Source: Berberis thunbergii
Taxonomy: Eukaryota > Streptophyta > Magnoliopsida > Ranunculales > Berberidaceae
Reading direction: 5' to 3'
DNA: 64,000 nt
Assembly: GCA_003290165.1 (NCBI GenBank)
Contig: QNQO01007617.1
Span: 1 to 64,000, forward strand
Part shown: positions 44,523-56,320 of the stretch, in pieces
How the letters are laid out: the number at the start of each line of letters is the position of its first letter
Numbering within the stretch: the stretch's first letter is position 1
Translations under genes and position numbers: made by a program
The notes under the pieces: generated by a model
What the model was told of the DNA's origin: nothing
What the model saw: only the letters and a program-made list of their open reading frames with translations
Database searches by the model: none

Positions 44523-47238
44523 GTGGGTAAGTTGAAAGCTGTCAACTCTGAGGCAATCTCTATTAATGGTATGGCTAGAGCTGTGCCACTACAGGTTGGT
44601 CCATGGGAAGGAAGATCAAACTTCTTGGCCGTTCCACTTGATGATTTTAAGGTGATTCTTGGCCAAGAATTCTTCCGAGGAGCTGCAGCAGGACCTTTAC
44701 CTTTCATGGACTCCTTGGGGTTTTCGGACCCTGACTATGCATTGTACCAACCTCAATCCGACCAACTTGGATCCGCCAGATACTTCACAAAACTCGACTT
44801 GAGATCAGGTTACCATCCGGTCCGCATTGCTGCTGGTGACGAACCCAAAACTGCTTGTTCTACTAGATATGGGTCATATGAGTTCCTAGTAATGCCCTTC
44901 GGCTTGACCAATGCTCCAGCTACATTTTGCACCCTTATGAATGGCATGTTCCCTCACCTTCTGGACAAGTCTGTGGTTGTCTATCTTGACGACATTGTGG
45001 TTTATAGTGGGACTATAGAAGAACACCTACATCATTTGCGAGAAGTGTTCTAAATCCTTAGGGATAATCATCTCTTTGTCAAGAAGGAGAAGTGCTCATT
45101 CGGCCAGACCCAGATCAATTTCTTGGGTCATGTTATTGGCAATGGCAAGATTCGGATGGACATGGAGAAAGTCAAGGTAATCCATGATTGGAACTCTCCT
45201 AAGAACGTGTCTCAACTACGTTCTTTCCTTGGACTCGCAAACTATTATCGTCGCTTCATAAAAGACTACTCTAAGAGAGTTGTTGCCTTGACAAAGTTGT
45301 TGAAACAAGACCGGACATGGGAATGGGATAGGCAGTGTGAAGCTTCATTCCAAGACTTGAAATTGGCCGTGATGAAAGATCCAGTATTGGCCTTGCCAGA
45401 CATCACCAAGCTCTTTGAAGTACAAACAGATGCATCTGATTATCCCTTAGGGGGAGTTTTACTTCAAGATGGTCACCCGGTAGCATATGAGAGTCGAAAG
45501 TTGAATGATACAGAGTCTTGTTACTCAACTCAGGAAAAGGAATTGCTAGCCATTGTACATTGTTTACGGGTGTGGAGACACTACCTCTTGGATCTCAAGT
45601 CCTTGTTAAAACGGATAATGCTGCAGCAAGCTATTTCCTTACTCAGAAGATGCTAACCTCCAAGCAATCTCGATGGCAGAAAAAATTAGCTGAATTTGAC
45701 TTAGTATTGGAATACAAGCCAGGGCGCACTAACAATGTAGCTGATGCACTCAGTAGAAGGGCAGACCTTGCAGTGCTAACCTATACTGGTCCGAGTCACA
45801 CCATCTTGGAGAAGATCAAAGTAGGCCTACAAACAGATCCACAAGCAAAGGCGATTACAGAGTTGATCAAGCAGGGCAAAACTCGACGGTTCTGGATAAA
45901 AGATGGAGCAATCTCACAACTGGTAATCGCCTCTATGTTCCAAGAACATCTGGTTTGAGGAAAAAACTTTTGAGAGAATGCCATGACACCCATTGGGCGG
46001 GACATCCAGGTTGGAGACGAACACTTGCATTGCTAGAGAGGGGGTACTATTGGCCGCAGATACAGGAGGATGTAATGGCCTATGTTCGAACATGTCTTAT
46101 TTGCCAACAAGATAAGGTTGAAAGAGATCGACCAGTAGGCTTACTAGAGCCCCTGTCTGTTCCAACTTGTCCTTGGGAAAGTGTTTCCATGGACTTCATT
46201 ACTGGGTTATCGAAAGTGGAGGATTTCAGGAGTATCCTTGTAGTTGTTGACCGATTCTCAAAGTATGTGACCTTTGTGCCGACGAGACTGACTTGCACAG
46301 CCTAAGATACAGCGCAATTGTTCCTCAAGCATGTAGTGAAGTATTGGGGACTGCCCGAAAACATTGTTAGCGACCGTGATGTTCACTTCACAGGAAAGTT
46401 CTGGAAGGAGTTGTTCAAGCTCTTGGGATCCAAACTTAATATGTCGACAAGCCAACATCCCCAATCTGACGGACAGACTGAACGCTTTAACTCTATGCTT
46501 GAAGAATACCTTCGTCACTTTGTAAGAGCAAACCAGAAAAATTGGGTGGGATTACTTGATGTTGCACAATTCTGTTTCAACTTACAAAAGAGCTCAGCTA
46601 CTCACTCCAGCCCCTTTCAGTTAGTCACTGGTTAGCAACCATTGACACCACATACAGTGCTGACCGGATATCAAGGACCCAGCCTAAGAGCTCTTGAATT
46701 TTTCAAAGCCTGGTAGAAAAACATTGAAGTTGCTTGAGCATATCTTGAGAAAGCCTCCCGTCACATGAAGAAATGGGCCGACAAGAAACGACGGATCGAT
46801 CCTTTTGAAGTCGGGGACTTGGTATTGGTGAAGCTCGATATGTTCAACAAGTATAAACGGACAACTAGAGCACACAACAATCTATTTCAAAAGTATGAGG
46901 GACCAGTACAGATTATTGAGAAAGTAGGCAAAGTCTCCTATCGCGTCAAGTTACCACATTGGCTCCGTTTCACCCATCCTGTCTTCCATGCAAGTAACTT
47001 GAAGTCCTACCATGCAGATGTCGCTGATCCCACAAGAAATGTATCTACCTGAGCATTGCCTAAGCATCCTACTAAGCCCGATCGAGAAGTGGAAGAAATC
47101 TTAGCTAACCGCCTCATCAACAACACAAGCCCGGATAGAGAGTATTTGGTTCAGTGGCGGGATGAGCCTCCTTCAGAGATTAGTTGGGAGCCAGTCGAGC
47201 ATTTACTACCGTACCTCTCAAAGTTGGAAGAGTACTAG
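44523..47238 (+). pseudogene. chromovirus pol: protease end, reverse transcriptase, RNase H, integrase, chromodomain
   Basis: Domains in order: protease tail (VILGQEFFR, about 44650). Reverse transcriptase from [16 protein letters not shown] (44780), missing its fingers, with the catalytic YLDDIVV at about 44982. RNase H with [16 protein letters not shown] (45413), [17 protein letters not shown] and ADALSRR. Integrase with zinc-binding H-x-H and CLICQQDK (45960-46110), core DFITGLSK, then SDRDVHFTGKFW and TSQHPQSDGQTERFN (the D,D,E set is recognisable). Chromodomain at about 47085-47238 (EYLVQWRDEPPSEISWEPVE). Stops at 45052, 45956, 46303 and 46633 and a frameshift near 45600 inactivate it. 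Confidence 0.9.
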
Positions 47239-47282
47239 GAAAAGTTCGTTGCGAGGGCGTCAGCGAATTGAGTGTGGGAGAG

Positions 47283-47760
47283 TGTCAGGACTAGTACCGT
47301 TGGTCAGGGAAATGAACGTCAGAAGCCTTTAAAGACTTTCCTAATGGTCTCAAAACTCAATGTTCCCTTTTGAAAAGTGCCCAAATGCTAGCATTTATAT
47401 TATAGGGGGAAGGTTTGAGCTCTTGACTGTGAGGACGTGTTGCCTCCATTGCATAGTCGGGCCAGACTATACCGCTAGCATTTTTTATTGTTTTCTTTGC
47501 ATTGCTTTTCAACTTCAAACTTGTATTTCCATCGATCGATAGCATCGAACTAGTCTTGAGCAACGTCCTTCCGAACGTTCCTCCCCATTGTAATCTATTG
47601 AATGTTAATGAGAGCTTTGCTGACTATTGTGCATTGTTATATTGTCTACAAATTGATATTGTGCATTCTCAAGTTAATATTTGTGCCCGTCAAAGTAACT
47701 ACTCATAGGATTATTAGTGAATTGGATAGCTAGTGCCGCACGGATTGCTAGTCCGTGACA
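47283..47760 (+). repeat. chromovirus 3' LTR
   Basis: 478 bp with inverted ends TGTCAGGACTAG/CTAGTCCGTGACA. Its first 45 bases match the 5' remnant at 44475-44519 with three or four changes. A termination/polyadenylation region cannot be pinpointed. Confidence 0.88.
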
Positions 47761-47765
47761 GCAGG

Positions 47766-48180
47766 GAACCGAGTGGTCTGTCTGTCTGTTATTGAGAGTT
47801 TGACTTTATGTCGCAAATAATTCTAACATGTTCTTCTGTGAGGTCTCAGAGTTGCTATCGTGTGGTTACGTCCAATAGTGGGCATTCTCCGGGTGGTTTG
47901 GCAGCGAGTTACACTACCCAGGCTGCAACTCATCCTTGAGGTAAGTCATTGGAGAATCAAGTTATGTATCTGACTGTTGATTGCAGTCATTAGCATGAGT
48001 GAACTATTGTAGCCAAGCACATGCGTTGTCGTTTGTAGTTGAATAAGATAGCTTGGCTCGAGTCAAGTTTTGTAAGCTCGGGCTGGAATCCTGTGCAGCA
48101 TTCGTCCGCGCTTAGCGGTTTGATTTTTTTAGTCGGCTCAAATGGCCATTGCTGATAACGGGATGTTGGCCCGTGTGGGC
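47766..48180. other. G3 spacer without a gene
   Basis: It continues G3 after the chromovirus insertion. No coding sequence is recognised. It is part of the untranslated region between protease and the antisense ORF. Confidence 0.4.
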
Positions 48181-48184
48181 GTAA

Positions 48185-48990
48185 AAATGCTACTTAAGCT
48201 GTAGTAAGATTCGGCGACCGTTGTCCTAAGAAATACCAGTGGTCCCGTGGTGATCTGTTGACATCAGTCTGGGCTGACAGGTCTCCCACCTTCCAAACCA
48301 TCTACACTCGCGCGAAGCGGGCTACGTGTTTGGGATGAGAGAATTTGGCAATCATAAGCTATAAGAGAGCAATGATCTCGTGATGAGCCGTCGACACTAG
48401 TCGGAGCTGACTAGGCTCCCACCTTCCAAACCATTTACACCTACGCGAAGCAGGCTACAAGTTTGGGATGAGAAAATTCAATGACTTTGGTCTATAAAAT
48501 AGTAGTGGTCCTGTGCAAGCCATCGTCATTAGTCGGGACTGACTAGGCTCCCACCTTCCAAACCATCTACACTCGCATGGAGCGAGCTACAAGTCTTGGA
48601 GTTGGAAATTTGGCGATCATGGTTTGTAGAAGAACAGTGGTCCCGTGGCAAACCGTCGACATCAGTCGAAACTGACTAGGCTCCCACTTCCAAACCATTT
48701 ACACCTGCGGGGAGCAGGCTACAGGTCTGGGTGTTGATCAGAAGTTGTCGTTGTCATTCGTCACTGACTAGGCTTACCTGATCAGGTTTGGCGACCATCG
48801 TCTATGAAGGGGGCGATGATCCCTGGCGAGTCGTCGCCACCAGGCGTAAAAGCGCTGATTAGACTCCCACTTCCTAAGCCATCGACATTCGCGCAAGGCG
48901 AACTAGGCATTGAGGTGAATCAGAAGTCGACGTCATTAGTTGAAACTGACTAAGCTTACCTAGCTAGGTCGGGGTTCCACCTATTACAGG
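48185..48990. repeat. G3 tandem repeat array, unit about 130 bp
   Basis: At least five diverged copies share GTCGACATCAGTCGGGACTG, ACTAGGCTCCCACCTTCCAA, ACCATCTACACTCGCG and GCGGGCTACAAGTTTGGG. Starts lie near 48210, 48342, 48475 and 48606, with shorter, rearranged copies to 48990. It occupies the same position as the 72-bp arrays of G1 and G2 but has an unrelated unit. Confidence 0.8.
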
Positions 48991-48999
48991 CATGCGAGC

Positions 49000-50520
49000 C
49001 TACTTTCGTAGACAGATTGCATTGTGCAGATTAGCCTTTACTAATTTCAAGAAATAAGAGTTACGTTAAATCAACTAGTGATATGTAGGTGTGCTCTGTG
49101 TGTCAAAAGTGCCCAGGGTCTCTACTACTTGCGCCAGCGCACGTGGTAGAGTGCCACTTGGATAGTGGGGCGAGCCAATGGGCCCGTATGAGAGGAACTG
49201 GGTCTTATCGCAGGATCGTGGTGCCACGTATACAACGTAGACTGCACGGTGACACGCGTACGGCGTAGATCGCGAGACAGTTGAGTATCGGTTACTCCCC
49301 CCAATTAATGAGGTTTTGTTAAACATCATTAAATGATTGAACGTGGACCTGTGCGGTTTCCTTGGGAACCGTCGCCTCCTCGTTTCCCATACGGTATTCA
49401 GTGATGATATTTAATGCGGATGCGCCTGTTTGATGAGCCACTACATCTATATAATAGCCTTCCTTCACCGCTGTAGGCATTATCATCTACAAAGTGCACT
49501 TCTTCAGGTGTTCTTACTCAAAGAATATGCTTTAGGTTTTCCAAAGGCTGAAGGAAGGTCTCTTCCACTGGAGTCTTCGAATCTTCTGACATTTGCACCG
49601 ATGAGTCTTGATAAGACTTGCTATCATGCATGGTCACTTGCTCTGGGTAAGCACCCGATTGGTTGACTGAGACCTTGTAATTTCTTCTCGTATTGCGAAG
49701 GAGAGTTACATACTTCATCTCAAGGGATGAGTCTGTCGTTTATTCGTGGGTGCCTTGTGCCATCCTGTCTGTCAGAAGACACTCCCTGCAGCTAGCTTAT
49801 GGTTGATCGGAGCATTGGCAGATGTTGTTTTGTTGTCAGGGATGGTATCTCTGAGTCACCCCGAGTATCACACTTGGGAGAAGCGTCCTCGTTTAGCAGC
49901 ATTATGAGAACTCAATTGTCTCGTCGCTTGTGGGCACCCTTGTCTGTCCTCTTCTACCTTCTTCGGGAAGCGGATGACGGATCGAAGATGTCTACAATTT
50001 GTCGCTAGGTTCATATTGTCATTTGCAGACTTTTTTTGCAATGATTTGATGGAGTAGTGGGTTGAGCTTGTCTTTTTAACCCCTTTTTGAACATTTGCAC
50101 TTGTTCGTGGATCATCTTTTTCGGAGAAATCGCAGAGCGAAACTCTTAGAGGGTTTCGTAGTTTACCTTGGGTACCCTTGCTGTCACTTATAAGTCCTCT
50201 TCTGAAGCCAGAATGTTTAAGCGAATCTTCACTGTACATCGCATCAGATTTGGATGCTTGTAGTTTGTAATCTTTTGTACCTGTCTATGGGCAGTCGTTG
50301 TTACATCTTTCCAGTAATCAATAGAGTGTGTTTGCATAATTATCTTTTATTTCTTAAATGATTGCAAATCACATAAGCTCCTAAGAATTGAAACTCTACA
50401 TTGACTACTGAAATAAAACTAAGAACCTGGATAGATTGACTTTGGCGAAAAGAGGTTGATCCGACCCTGAAGTAAATTCGCATGGCCCTTGCTTGGATCG
50501 TAAGTACTTTGTGCGAATCG
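49000..50520 (-). other. G3 region between protease and repeat array, no recognised domain
   Basis: Short frames exist on both strands (for example 49868-50239 minus, MYSEDSLKHSGFRRGLISDS...), but none matches reverse transcriptase, RNase H or integrase. This is where pol would be expected, so it has been replaced or deleted. Confidence 0.4.
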
Positions 50521-51290
50521 TCAAGTTTTTCCAACGCTGTTGAGGTTACTAAAAGGTAAACCTTGCATGGGAGGATCCTTCCGTGCCCACTGACAGTTGT
50601 GGAGTTGTGATCCTCTTTGCAATGACAATTTTGCTGAGCCTGACGTTCTGTGTTGGGCTGCAGGGCAGATTGCTCCTATAAAGTTGGACTTTCCTTCATC
50701 ACTAAGTTGAGCCACAGCTATTGAATCTCTGTTTCCATCTAGGTGGAGTGACGTTTCCACAGTTTCTGAGTCTGGCTTCTGTTCAACTTGTCTAGCGGGC
50801 TCTAGTTGAATCTGGGAACATTCTATCTGCTTAAGTGCAGCATAGTGGCAGCCCCGTGCCATTGGTTGGTCCCCGCGAATTGTCCCCTCCGAGTGGTTGG
50901 TGCACTAATTAAGGTGGAGACTACTACCTCCCTCTGATGAAGCCAGGGTCTTTCCAAGATGAGGTTATAGGTAGACGGTGCATCTACCACCATGAAGTTC
51001 AGGAACATGACATTCCTTAGATGTGGCTCTCCTACCACCACTACTAACCTTATTTTCTCGATCGGAAAGCATTTCTCTCCTTCAAACCCAATCAGCGAGT
51101 AGTCAAAAGATGTTAATTTCTCTTCCTTGAGGTCCATATTGCGGAATGTGTTATAGAACATGACGTTGAGAGAGCTTCCCGTGTCCACCAGATCCCTTTT
51201 CACTTCCCACCTTGCAATAGAAACCGAAATGACAATAGCGTTATTGTGTAGTACGCGAATGCCTTCGAGGTCCTTATTTGTGAAGGTCAA
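50521..51290 (-). pseudogene. G3 aspartic protease (retropepsin) and start of the following region
   Basis: On the minus strand, 51290-50823 reads EGIRVLHNNAIVISVSIARW, then RDLVDTGSSLNVMFYNTFRN with the catalytic DTG. It continues LRNVMFLNFMVVDAPSTYNL and ILERPWLHQREVV, where ILxRPWL is the retropepsin C-terminal ILGRPWL motif with G changed to E. After a frameshift (50862-50521) it continues MARGCHYAALKQIE, the usual Tat post-protease block. No reverse transcriptase follows. Protease would process Gag-Pol in virus-like particles. Gag, expected between 51290 and the 5' LTR, is absent. Confidence 0.85.
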
Positions 51291-51584
51291 GGTCAGGATG
51301 GGGCTTTACACTCGCGAGTAATACACACGTCTGTCCTCGTTTGTGAGCTGTGTTCGCATCTCAAGGAGTGTCCGCTTGTGGGACCTGTTTGATTGTTATT
51401 CTTCCGATCCGACTCTATGAAGGACATATATTATGCTCGGAGTCTCCTCGATTTCTTTGACTGCATCTCCCCTTTACCTGGTCTGGTCCTGTCATTTCTC
51501 CGAACTCAGGATTTGGTGATCACCATCTTCTTGAATTTTGAAGAGAGATGGTGTTAGTGATTAGTTCCACGGACGGCGCTAAAC

Positions 51585-52235
51585 TGATGCAATTGATTTT
51601 TGTTCCCTGCTTAACCTTGACCTGCTTACTTGCACAAGGAATGCACATGAAGGAGACTCCGAGCTAAAATTAGATAGGGATCTGAGGAAGGGCTTAATGT
51701 TGTAAATAGGGAATTTGTAGCGTACCTTAGCTTACCAACTTCATGTTTTATTTATAGTGTTGGAGTCTTGGTTCGACCAGACCATCGTTGGCGTAGTTTA
51801 GGGAATGAGATCTTCGTGGGGATCCTTCTCTAATTAGGAGTTGTATTGTAGAGGGAAGTTTCCCTATTAGACTTGTGCTCCTAGAAACGCAGGAGATAGT
51901 TCACAATCGGAGTGTTGTCCATATATATAAGTTTCCATGTACGACGTATACTCTGGTATTTGCTTCCTAGTTAGAAACAAAGTGTTGCTGGCTTGCCTGT
52001 CCAAAGCTGATCCCCGAGATACTTTCCTTAATATGTCTTATGGGTATTGGGGATCTTGTGAGACGTGTGGGCTTAGCAGACAGTGGTAGTTTAGGCCTGT
52101 CTGGCATAATGTGGTGTGCGAGCTTGAAACCACTTAGGCCAAATCAGTGTTGGGCTGACGTTTAGACTTGTTATTCCTCGAGATCATCATGACACGTGTA
52201 CGTTGTAGAAGAGATGACGTTTCGGTGTATCATCA
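51585..52235 (-). repeat. G3 5' LTR
   Basis: It starts TGATGCAATTGATTTTTG and ends CGGTGTATCATCA. Just inside it, on the minus strand, GTTTAGCGCCGTCCGTGGAA is the primer-binding region of the Tat type. It is about 60 bp longer than the 3' LTR. The right target duplication ACCTT follows at 52236. Confidence 0.87.
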
Positions 52236-52589
52236 ACCTTATATAATGGTCACGGTTTATTTTCTGTGCGACTTAAGTATGTGATGCGCAATGGAAGGAG
52301 ATGTTCTTCGTAACCGTCTCCTTCTTTATGAAGACGCGTCTGGGGAAGCGTAACTCCCTCCACGATTCTTTCTATGCAATGTTTATCTTATGTATGAGAG
52401 AACTCGTTCGGGCCTAGATTTGGGCCTTAGTTATGACTTCTTCTGATGGACCATGTTTGGGCTTTTATGATTGGTTTTGCCCTCTTTGGATTTTATGAGC
52501 TGGCCCGATTTTGGGGTGTCTGATCCTTGTGATAGATTATTTTTGCCACGTATATGGCTGTGATGATGGTCTATTTTGATGTATCATCA
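52236..52589 (-). repeat. G2 5' LTR, outer part
   Basis: It continues the LTR interrupted at 36048 and matches 29145-29495 of the 3' LTR, ending GATGTATCATCA. The G2 target duplication ATTAC follows (52590-52594). Confidence 0.88.
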
Positions 52590-52594
52590 ATTAC

Positions 52595-53916
52595 ATTTAA
52601 AAAAATCATACACTTTCACATTGTGTTCCTTGATGATTTCTCATTTATAGTTTTATGGGTGAGATGATAGAGTATATAGGCCTTAAATTATGTGTATGTT
52701 TTCATTTGACTAAGAACATTGTCTTGGGAATGCCCATGAATGCTCATGTCTAGACTGGAAACAATAAGAAAGTTCTATAACTCACTTTTATACTAAGGTA
52801 TAGAAGTTTTGAAATAAAGTTGATTTTCAGTGTTGTACGTACCCTTGTATGTGTTTGCAATTGACTTGGTTGACTGTTTTTGATGAGTAACTACTTGTAG
52901 TTAACTCTTCGAGAGGTGTAACATTGTTCTTTAATACTGAAAAGTCAAATGTTATTAGAACCTCTCCCAAACTTCGGCTTGTGCTTTCTAAAATCTTGAG
53001 AATTAGGCCAGTTGGCAAGCCTTTGAAGTTTGTCTCGAGAAGTGTAGCATTGGGGATGTGATGGTAATTGTTACTGAGTTTGTTTGTTCAACAACACCTT
53101 GGTTGTTGTGCATGTAGATGTTGTTGTAGCAAAAGTTTGTCTCGGAACCAATTCTAGTCTTTTGAAGTAACCGAACTTCAGCTTACCTTTTTGAGATAAT
53201 TTTGAAAGAGAGCTACATGAGTCGATGTGCTCGCTTGAAACAAATCATGAACAAACAACCTTGGTTGTTGGCATGTCTAAGTTAAGATTGGTTGAGGGGG
53301 GGCAAAGACGGTTGTGTAGCTTACTTGGTAAATGACTCCTTTACTTTAGCGTCGTGGATCGATTCTAGGTGGTTAACTTGTATACCCCTATTCTAAGAGT
53401 TTAGGTTTTGAGTATTGTGAGTGCATTTCAATATCTGACCTTGACTCGATCAGACTTGTCCTACATCGTTAATTAAGTATGTGAGTTTATGCATGTTTCA
53501 CTACTACTTACTTTGAGGCAGTCAAGCGCATGTTATGTTACAAGAAAGCAACATTGGTTAATCCCTTTTATTTTGGATGTAAGGGCTATAACTTGTTATT
53601 AATATGTTTTATCATATTTAATACTCATGGCGAGGACTTGGGTGGGAAAAAGAATGAAGAAGCTGATGATAATTGATGGAAGAAAAGAAAAATTATGAAC
53701 CTTATGTTTGAGTTGGAGATCAAACCACCTTGATCCTTTGAATTTGGGATCTACCTCCAAATAAAATAAATAAATAAACAAACAAACAAACAAACAAACA
53801 AACAAACAAATAAACTTGTATTTGATTGCTTATTAGGAACCTTGATATTTTGAGATGGAGATCAAACCACTTGATCCTTTAAATTGGTGCTCAACCACCA
53901 AACTGAAAAATAAAAA

Positions 53917-53947
<31 letters not shown>

Positions 53948-54278
53948 AATAAAATAAATAAATAAAAATAAAATAAAATTGATTGCTTCCTCAAACCATT
54001 ACAATATATCTCTTTATTGAATAACCTGAACACAATTATATTGAAACAATACTTCCTAATAACTATAACTTTTCTTTAGTAACTTTTCATAACTAAAGAG
54101 ACTATTAATCAAGTAATATTTCCTACTAGAATAGTTTCCTAACACAATTTGATACTTTGGCATTGCAAATTTTCAAAAACTACTATTCTTGTCAAGTTTC
54201 CATAATATATTGTTGGATCCTGCCATTGAAAATTCAAATCAATTTGATATTTTGGGGTTGGGAAATGAAGAAAGTAGG
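52595..54278. other. host or old repeat DNA with simple repeats
   Basis: No gene is recognised. It contains (AAAC)n at 53766-53814 and (AAT)n at about 53909-53962. A duplicated ~60-bp segment (gagatcaaaccac...gatccttt) lies beside each of them (53715-53760 and 53856-53905), suggesting a duplicated module that ends in a microsatellite. Confidence 0.5.
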
Positions 54279-54283
54279 TTCCT

Positions 54284-56166
54284 TGATATTCACATAATTA
54301 TTATATAATATATCCTTTAATTTATACATGTTAGTGTTTCGATTATTATATTGTATAGTAATTATTTCGTTTTCATGTCTTTGTAGGAATTTGAGCATAA
54401 ACGATGAAATCATATTAAAGCGATAAGTTAAGGAACGACAATTAGTCGATTCCAACGGTAGTATAAAGCAGTCACAAACCTAAACCTGAAACCTAATTCA
54501 TAACCTAATCCATAACCTAAACCCAAACCTAATGCCAAACCCAATCCTTCTCCTACCCTCATTGATGAATCATTCCCTCATTTCATCCCTATTCATCTTG
54601 ATAATTTTATATAAATAGAAGATAATAGGGTGAGAAATGGAGAGGAGGAAGATAAGGGAAAAGAAGAGAATTAGAAAAAAAATCAAAACCTCTCCTCTCT
54701 CAAGGGTGAATCTCACAAGGTGACCATCACCACCTATCCACCATCACCACTCACTCAGCAATCACCACCTTGCCACCACCATCACCCTAGCACCACCTCC
54801 ACCTCCAGACAGCACAACCGCCACCACCACCACCGTGAAACAGGGGTGTGACAACCCTGTTTAACGACAAATCTTCACCATCACCACGCGAAACAGAGCT
54901 CCATGTCCATCATCCACCACCTCCGTCACCACCTCCGCACTGACCACCGTCACAGACCGAGCACCATCACCCGAGAACCACCTCGCGAAACAGAGCTCAC
55001 CGCGGCTCTATTCCGCCTCGCGACAGAGCCACAGGCCGTCCTCCTCTCCTCTCTGTCCTCTCTTCGACCAGGCCTCCCTACCGTCTCTCCGCCACCGTCC
55101 AACCACCACAGAGCACCTCGTCCACGGCGCACAACCACCGCTGCGACTGCCACCGAAACAGGGGAGTCATCGCTCCATGCTTTCTCTCTGTTTTTCTGTT
55201 TTCTTGGTGTTTCCTCACCTTTGCTCTTCTTTCGCAGGTTCTGGAATCATTTGGAAGTCGAGGACTGTCGCGAGGAGCGAAAGAAGGCCGCGAAAACAGC
55301 CGCTATCGCGCTGGAGAAGAAGGCGGAGTAGCGCAGTATTGTAGCAGAGGCGGGAATTGGTCAATTCGGTTATTTGGCTATTCACACCCCCGATTCTGCT
55401 CTGTACCACCACAGAGTGTTTTGGGCCCAATTTTCTCGGGATTCATGTTCGGACCACCTGCGGATCTGTTGAGTGCCACCACATCGAGTTTGTGACAAAC
55501 TAAATGGGTTGTATAAGTTATTTTAATTTATTTTACTGAATTGTGTGCTTAATTGTTAATTACAATTTATTTCTAAATTTTGATAAATTGCTTTCACCTT
55601 GCATGTTCGAGAAATTAAACTTGATATGTTTGGTAGTTAGAATTACCCTATATTAATATTCAAAGCATGTGTTAAAAATATTAAGCTTAAACTTTGATTA
55701 AATGTGCCATAAAAAGACACTTAATACTTTGTAAGAGCGTATTTGCTTGAAATAATTTGTTAATGTTTGATAGAAACATGGTATAAGTTTAATTGGATTT
55801 TAACGATCACATATTCGGTGTAAGCAAGGGATTCTCATCCCTAATGCTTCTCGTTTTTAAATTCAGTAATTTAGATTTTAATAATTTTACTAACTCATTG
55901 GTGAGTCCAAGCCACAAAAACCCATTTCATCTATCTCTTATTTTATTTTTCTTATTTTTAATTTATTTTTAGTTTAGTTTTAAAAATGTTGTAACTCCAT
56001 TTTCCATTTAAATTAGTTTAATTAAATTCTAAAATTCAATTGCATCCACCTTCTTCGTGGCATCGACCCGTACTTGTCGTTGTCTACCAGTTAGGCACCG
56101 TGCACTTGCGGTTATTACAAGTGGGCTGAATTAACCTATTTATTTAGGTTAGTTAAATCCGCACCA
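54284..56166 (+). repeat. A1 5' LTR
   Basis: 1883 bp. It contains a likely promoter (TATATAAATAGAAG, about 54608) and a His/Pro/Thr codon-rich CACCAC region (54720-55160). It has a 121-bp segment (55233-55353, between gcag copies) that the 3' LTR lacks. Apart from that it is nearly identical to the 3' LTR. Confidence 0.92.
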
Positions 56167-56172
56167 AGTTTT

Positions 56173-56190
56173 TGGCGCCGTTGCCGGGGA
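56173..56190 (+). other. A1 primer-binding site, tRNA-Asp type
   Basis: TGGCGCCGTTGCCGGGGA, six bases after the LTR end, is the classic Athila/Tat primer site. Confidence 0.9.
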
Positions 56191-56239
56191 AGGTTGCGGT
56201 GGAATTGAATTTAAGATTTATTTTCTCTAATTATAAATT

Positions 56240-56320
56240 TTAAAAATTAAAAATTAAAAATTAAAAATTAAAAATTAAAAATTAAAAATTAAAAATTAAA
56301 AATTAAAAATTAAAAATTAA
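56240..56320. repeat. (AAAAATT)n tandem repeat, 7-bp unit
   Basis: About eleven uninterrupted copies of the heptamer lie in the A1 leader, 70 bp after the primer site. Confidence 0.9.

Larger units (their letters stand above)
44475..47760 (+). mobile_element. chromovirus-type Ty3/gypsy element, internally deleted, in G3
   Basis: Flanked by a perfect 5-bp duplication GCAGG (44470-44474, 47761-47765). Only the first 45 bases or so of the 5' LTR remain (TGTCGGGACTAGTACAATTG...), followed directly by the end of protease coding and then pol. The 3' LTR (47283-47760) is complete, starting TGTCAGGACTAG and ending CTAGTCCGTGACA. The rest of the 5' LTR, the primer site, gag and most of protease are lost. 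The C-terminal chromodomain defines the chromovirus clade. Confidence 0.9.
36049..52235 (-). mobile_element. G3: Tat-like Ty3/gypsy element with protease, nested in the G2 LTR
   Basis: Flanked by a perfect 5-bp duplication ACCTT (36044-36048, 52236-52240). Rejoining the flanks gives tttaccttatata, as in the intact G2 3' LTR (ttaccttatatag). On the minus strand the order is 5' LTR (52235-51585), primer site (GTTTAGCGCCGTCCGTGGAA), protease (51290-50521), spacer with 130-bp repeats, antisense ORF (+ strand, 36903-44320), purine tract and 3' LTR (36640-36049). Gag and reverse transcriptase are missing. Two later elements sit in it (39009-44128, 44475-47760). Confidence 0.88.
28958..52589 (-). 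mobile_element. G2: Tat-like Ty3/gypsy element, reverse orientation, split by G3
   Basis: Flanked by a perfect 5-bp duplication ATTAC (28953-28957, 52590-52594). On the minus strand the order is 5' LTR (52589-52241 and 36048-35861), primer site (GTTTGGCGTCGTCCATGAGG), gag (35830-34250), tandem array (33500-32510), antisense ORF (29817-32116, + strand), purine tract and 3' LTR (29495-28958). No pol. G3 (36049-52235) is inserted in its 5' LTR. Confidence 0.88.

Noticed and set aside
53599..54033. Leu/Phe-rich frames on the minus strand
   Set aside because: They are produced by (AAAC)n and (AAT)n microsatellites.
54903..55331. 142-codon His/Pro-rich open frame as a host gene
   Set aside because: It lies within the A1 5' LTR and is broken in the otherwise near-identical 3' LTR.
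56173..56190. tRNA-like sequence
   Set aside because: It is the 18-base retrotransposon primer site after the LTR, not a tRNA gene.
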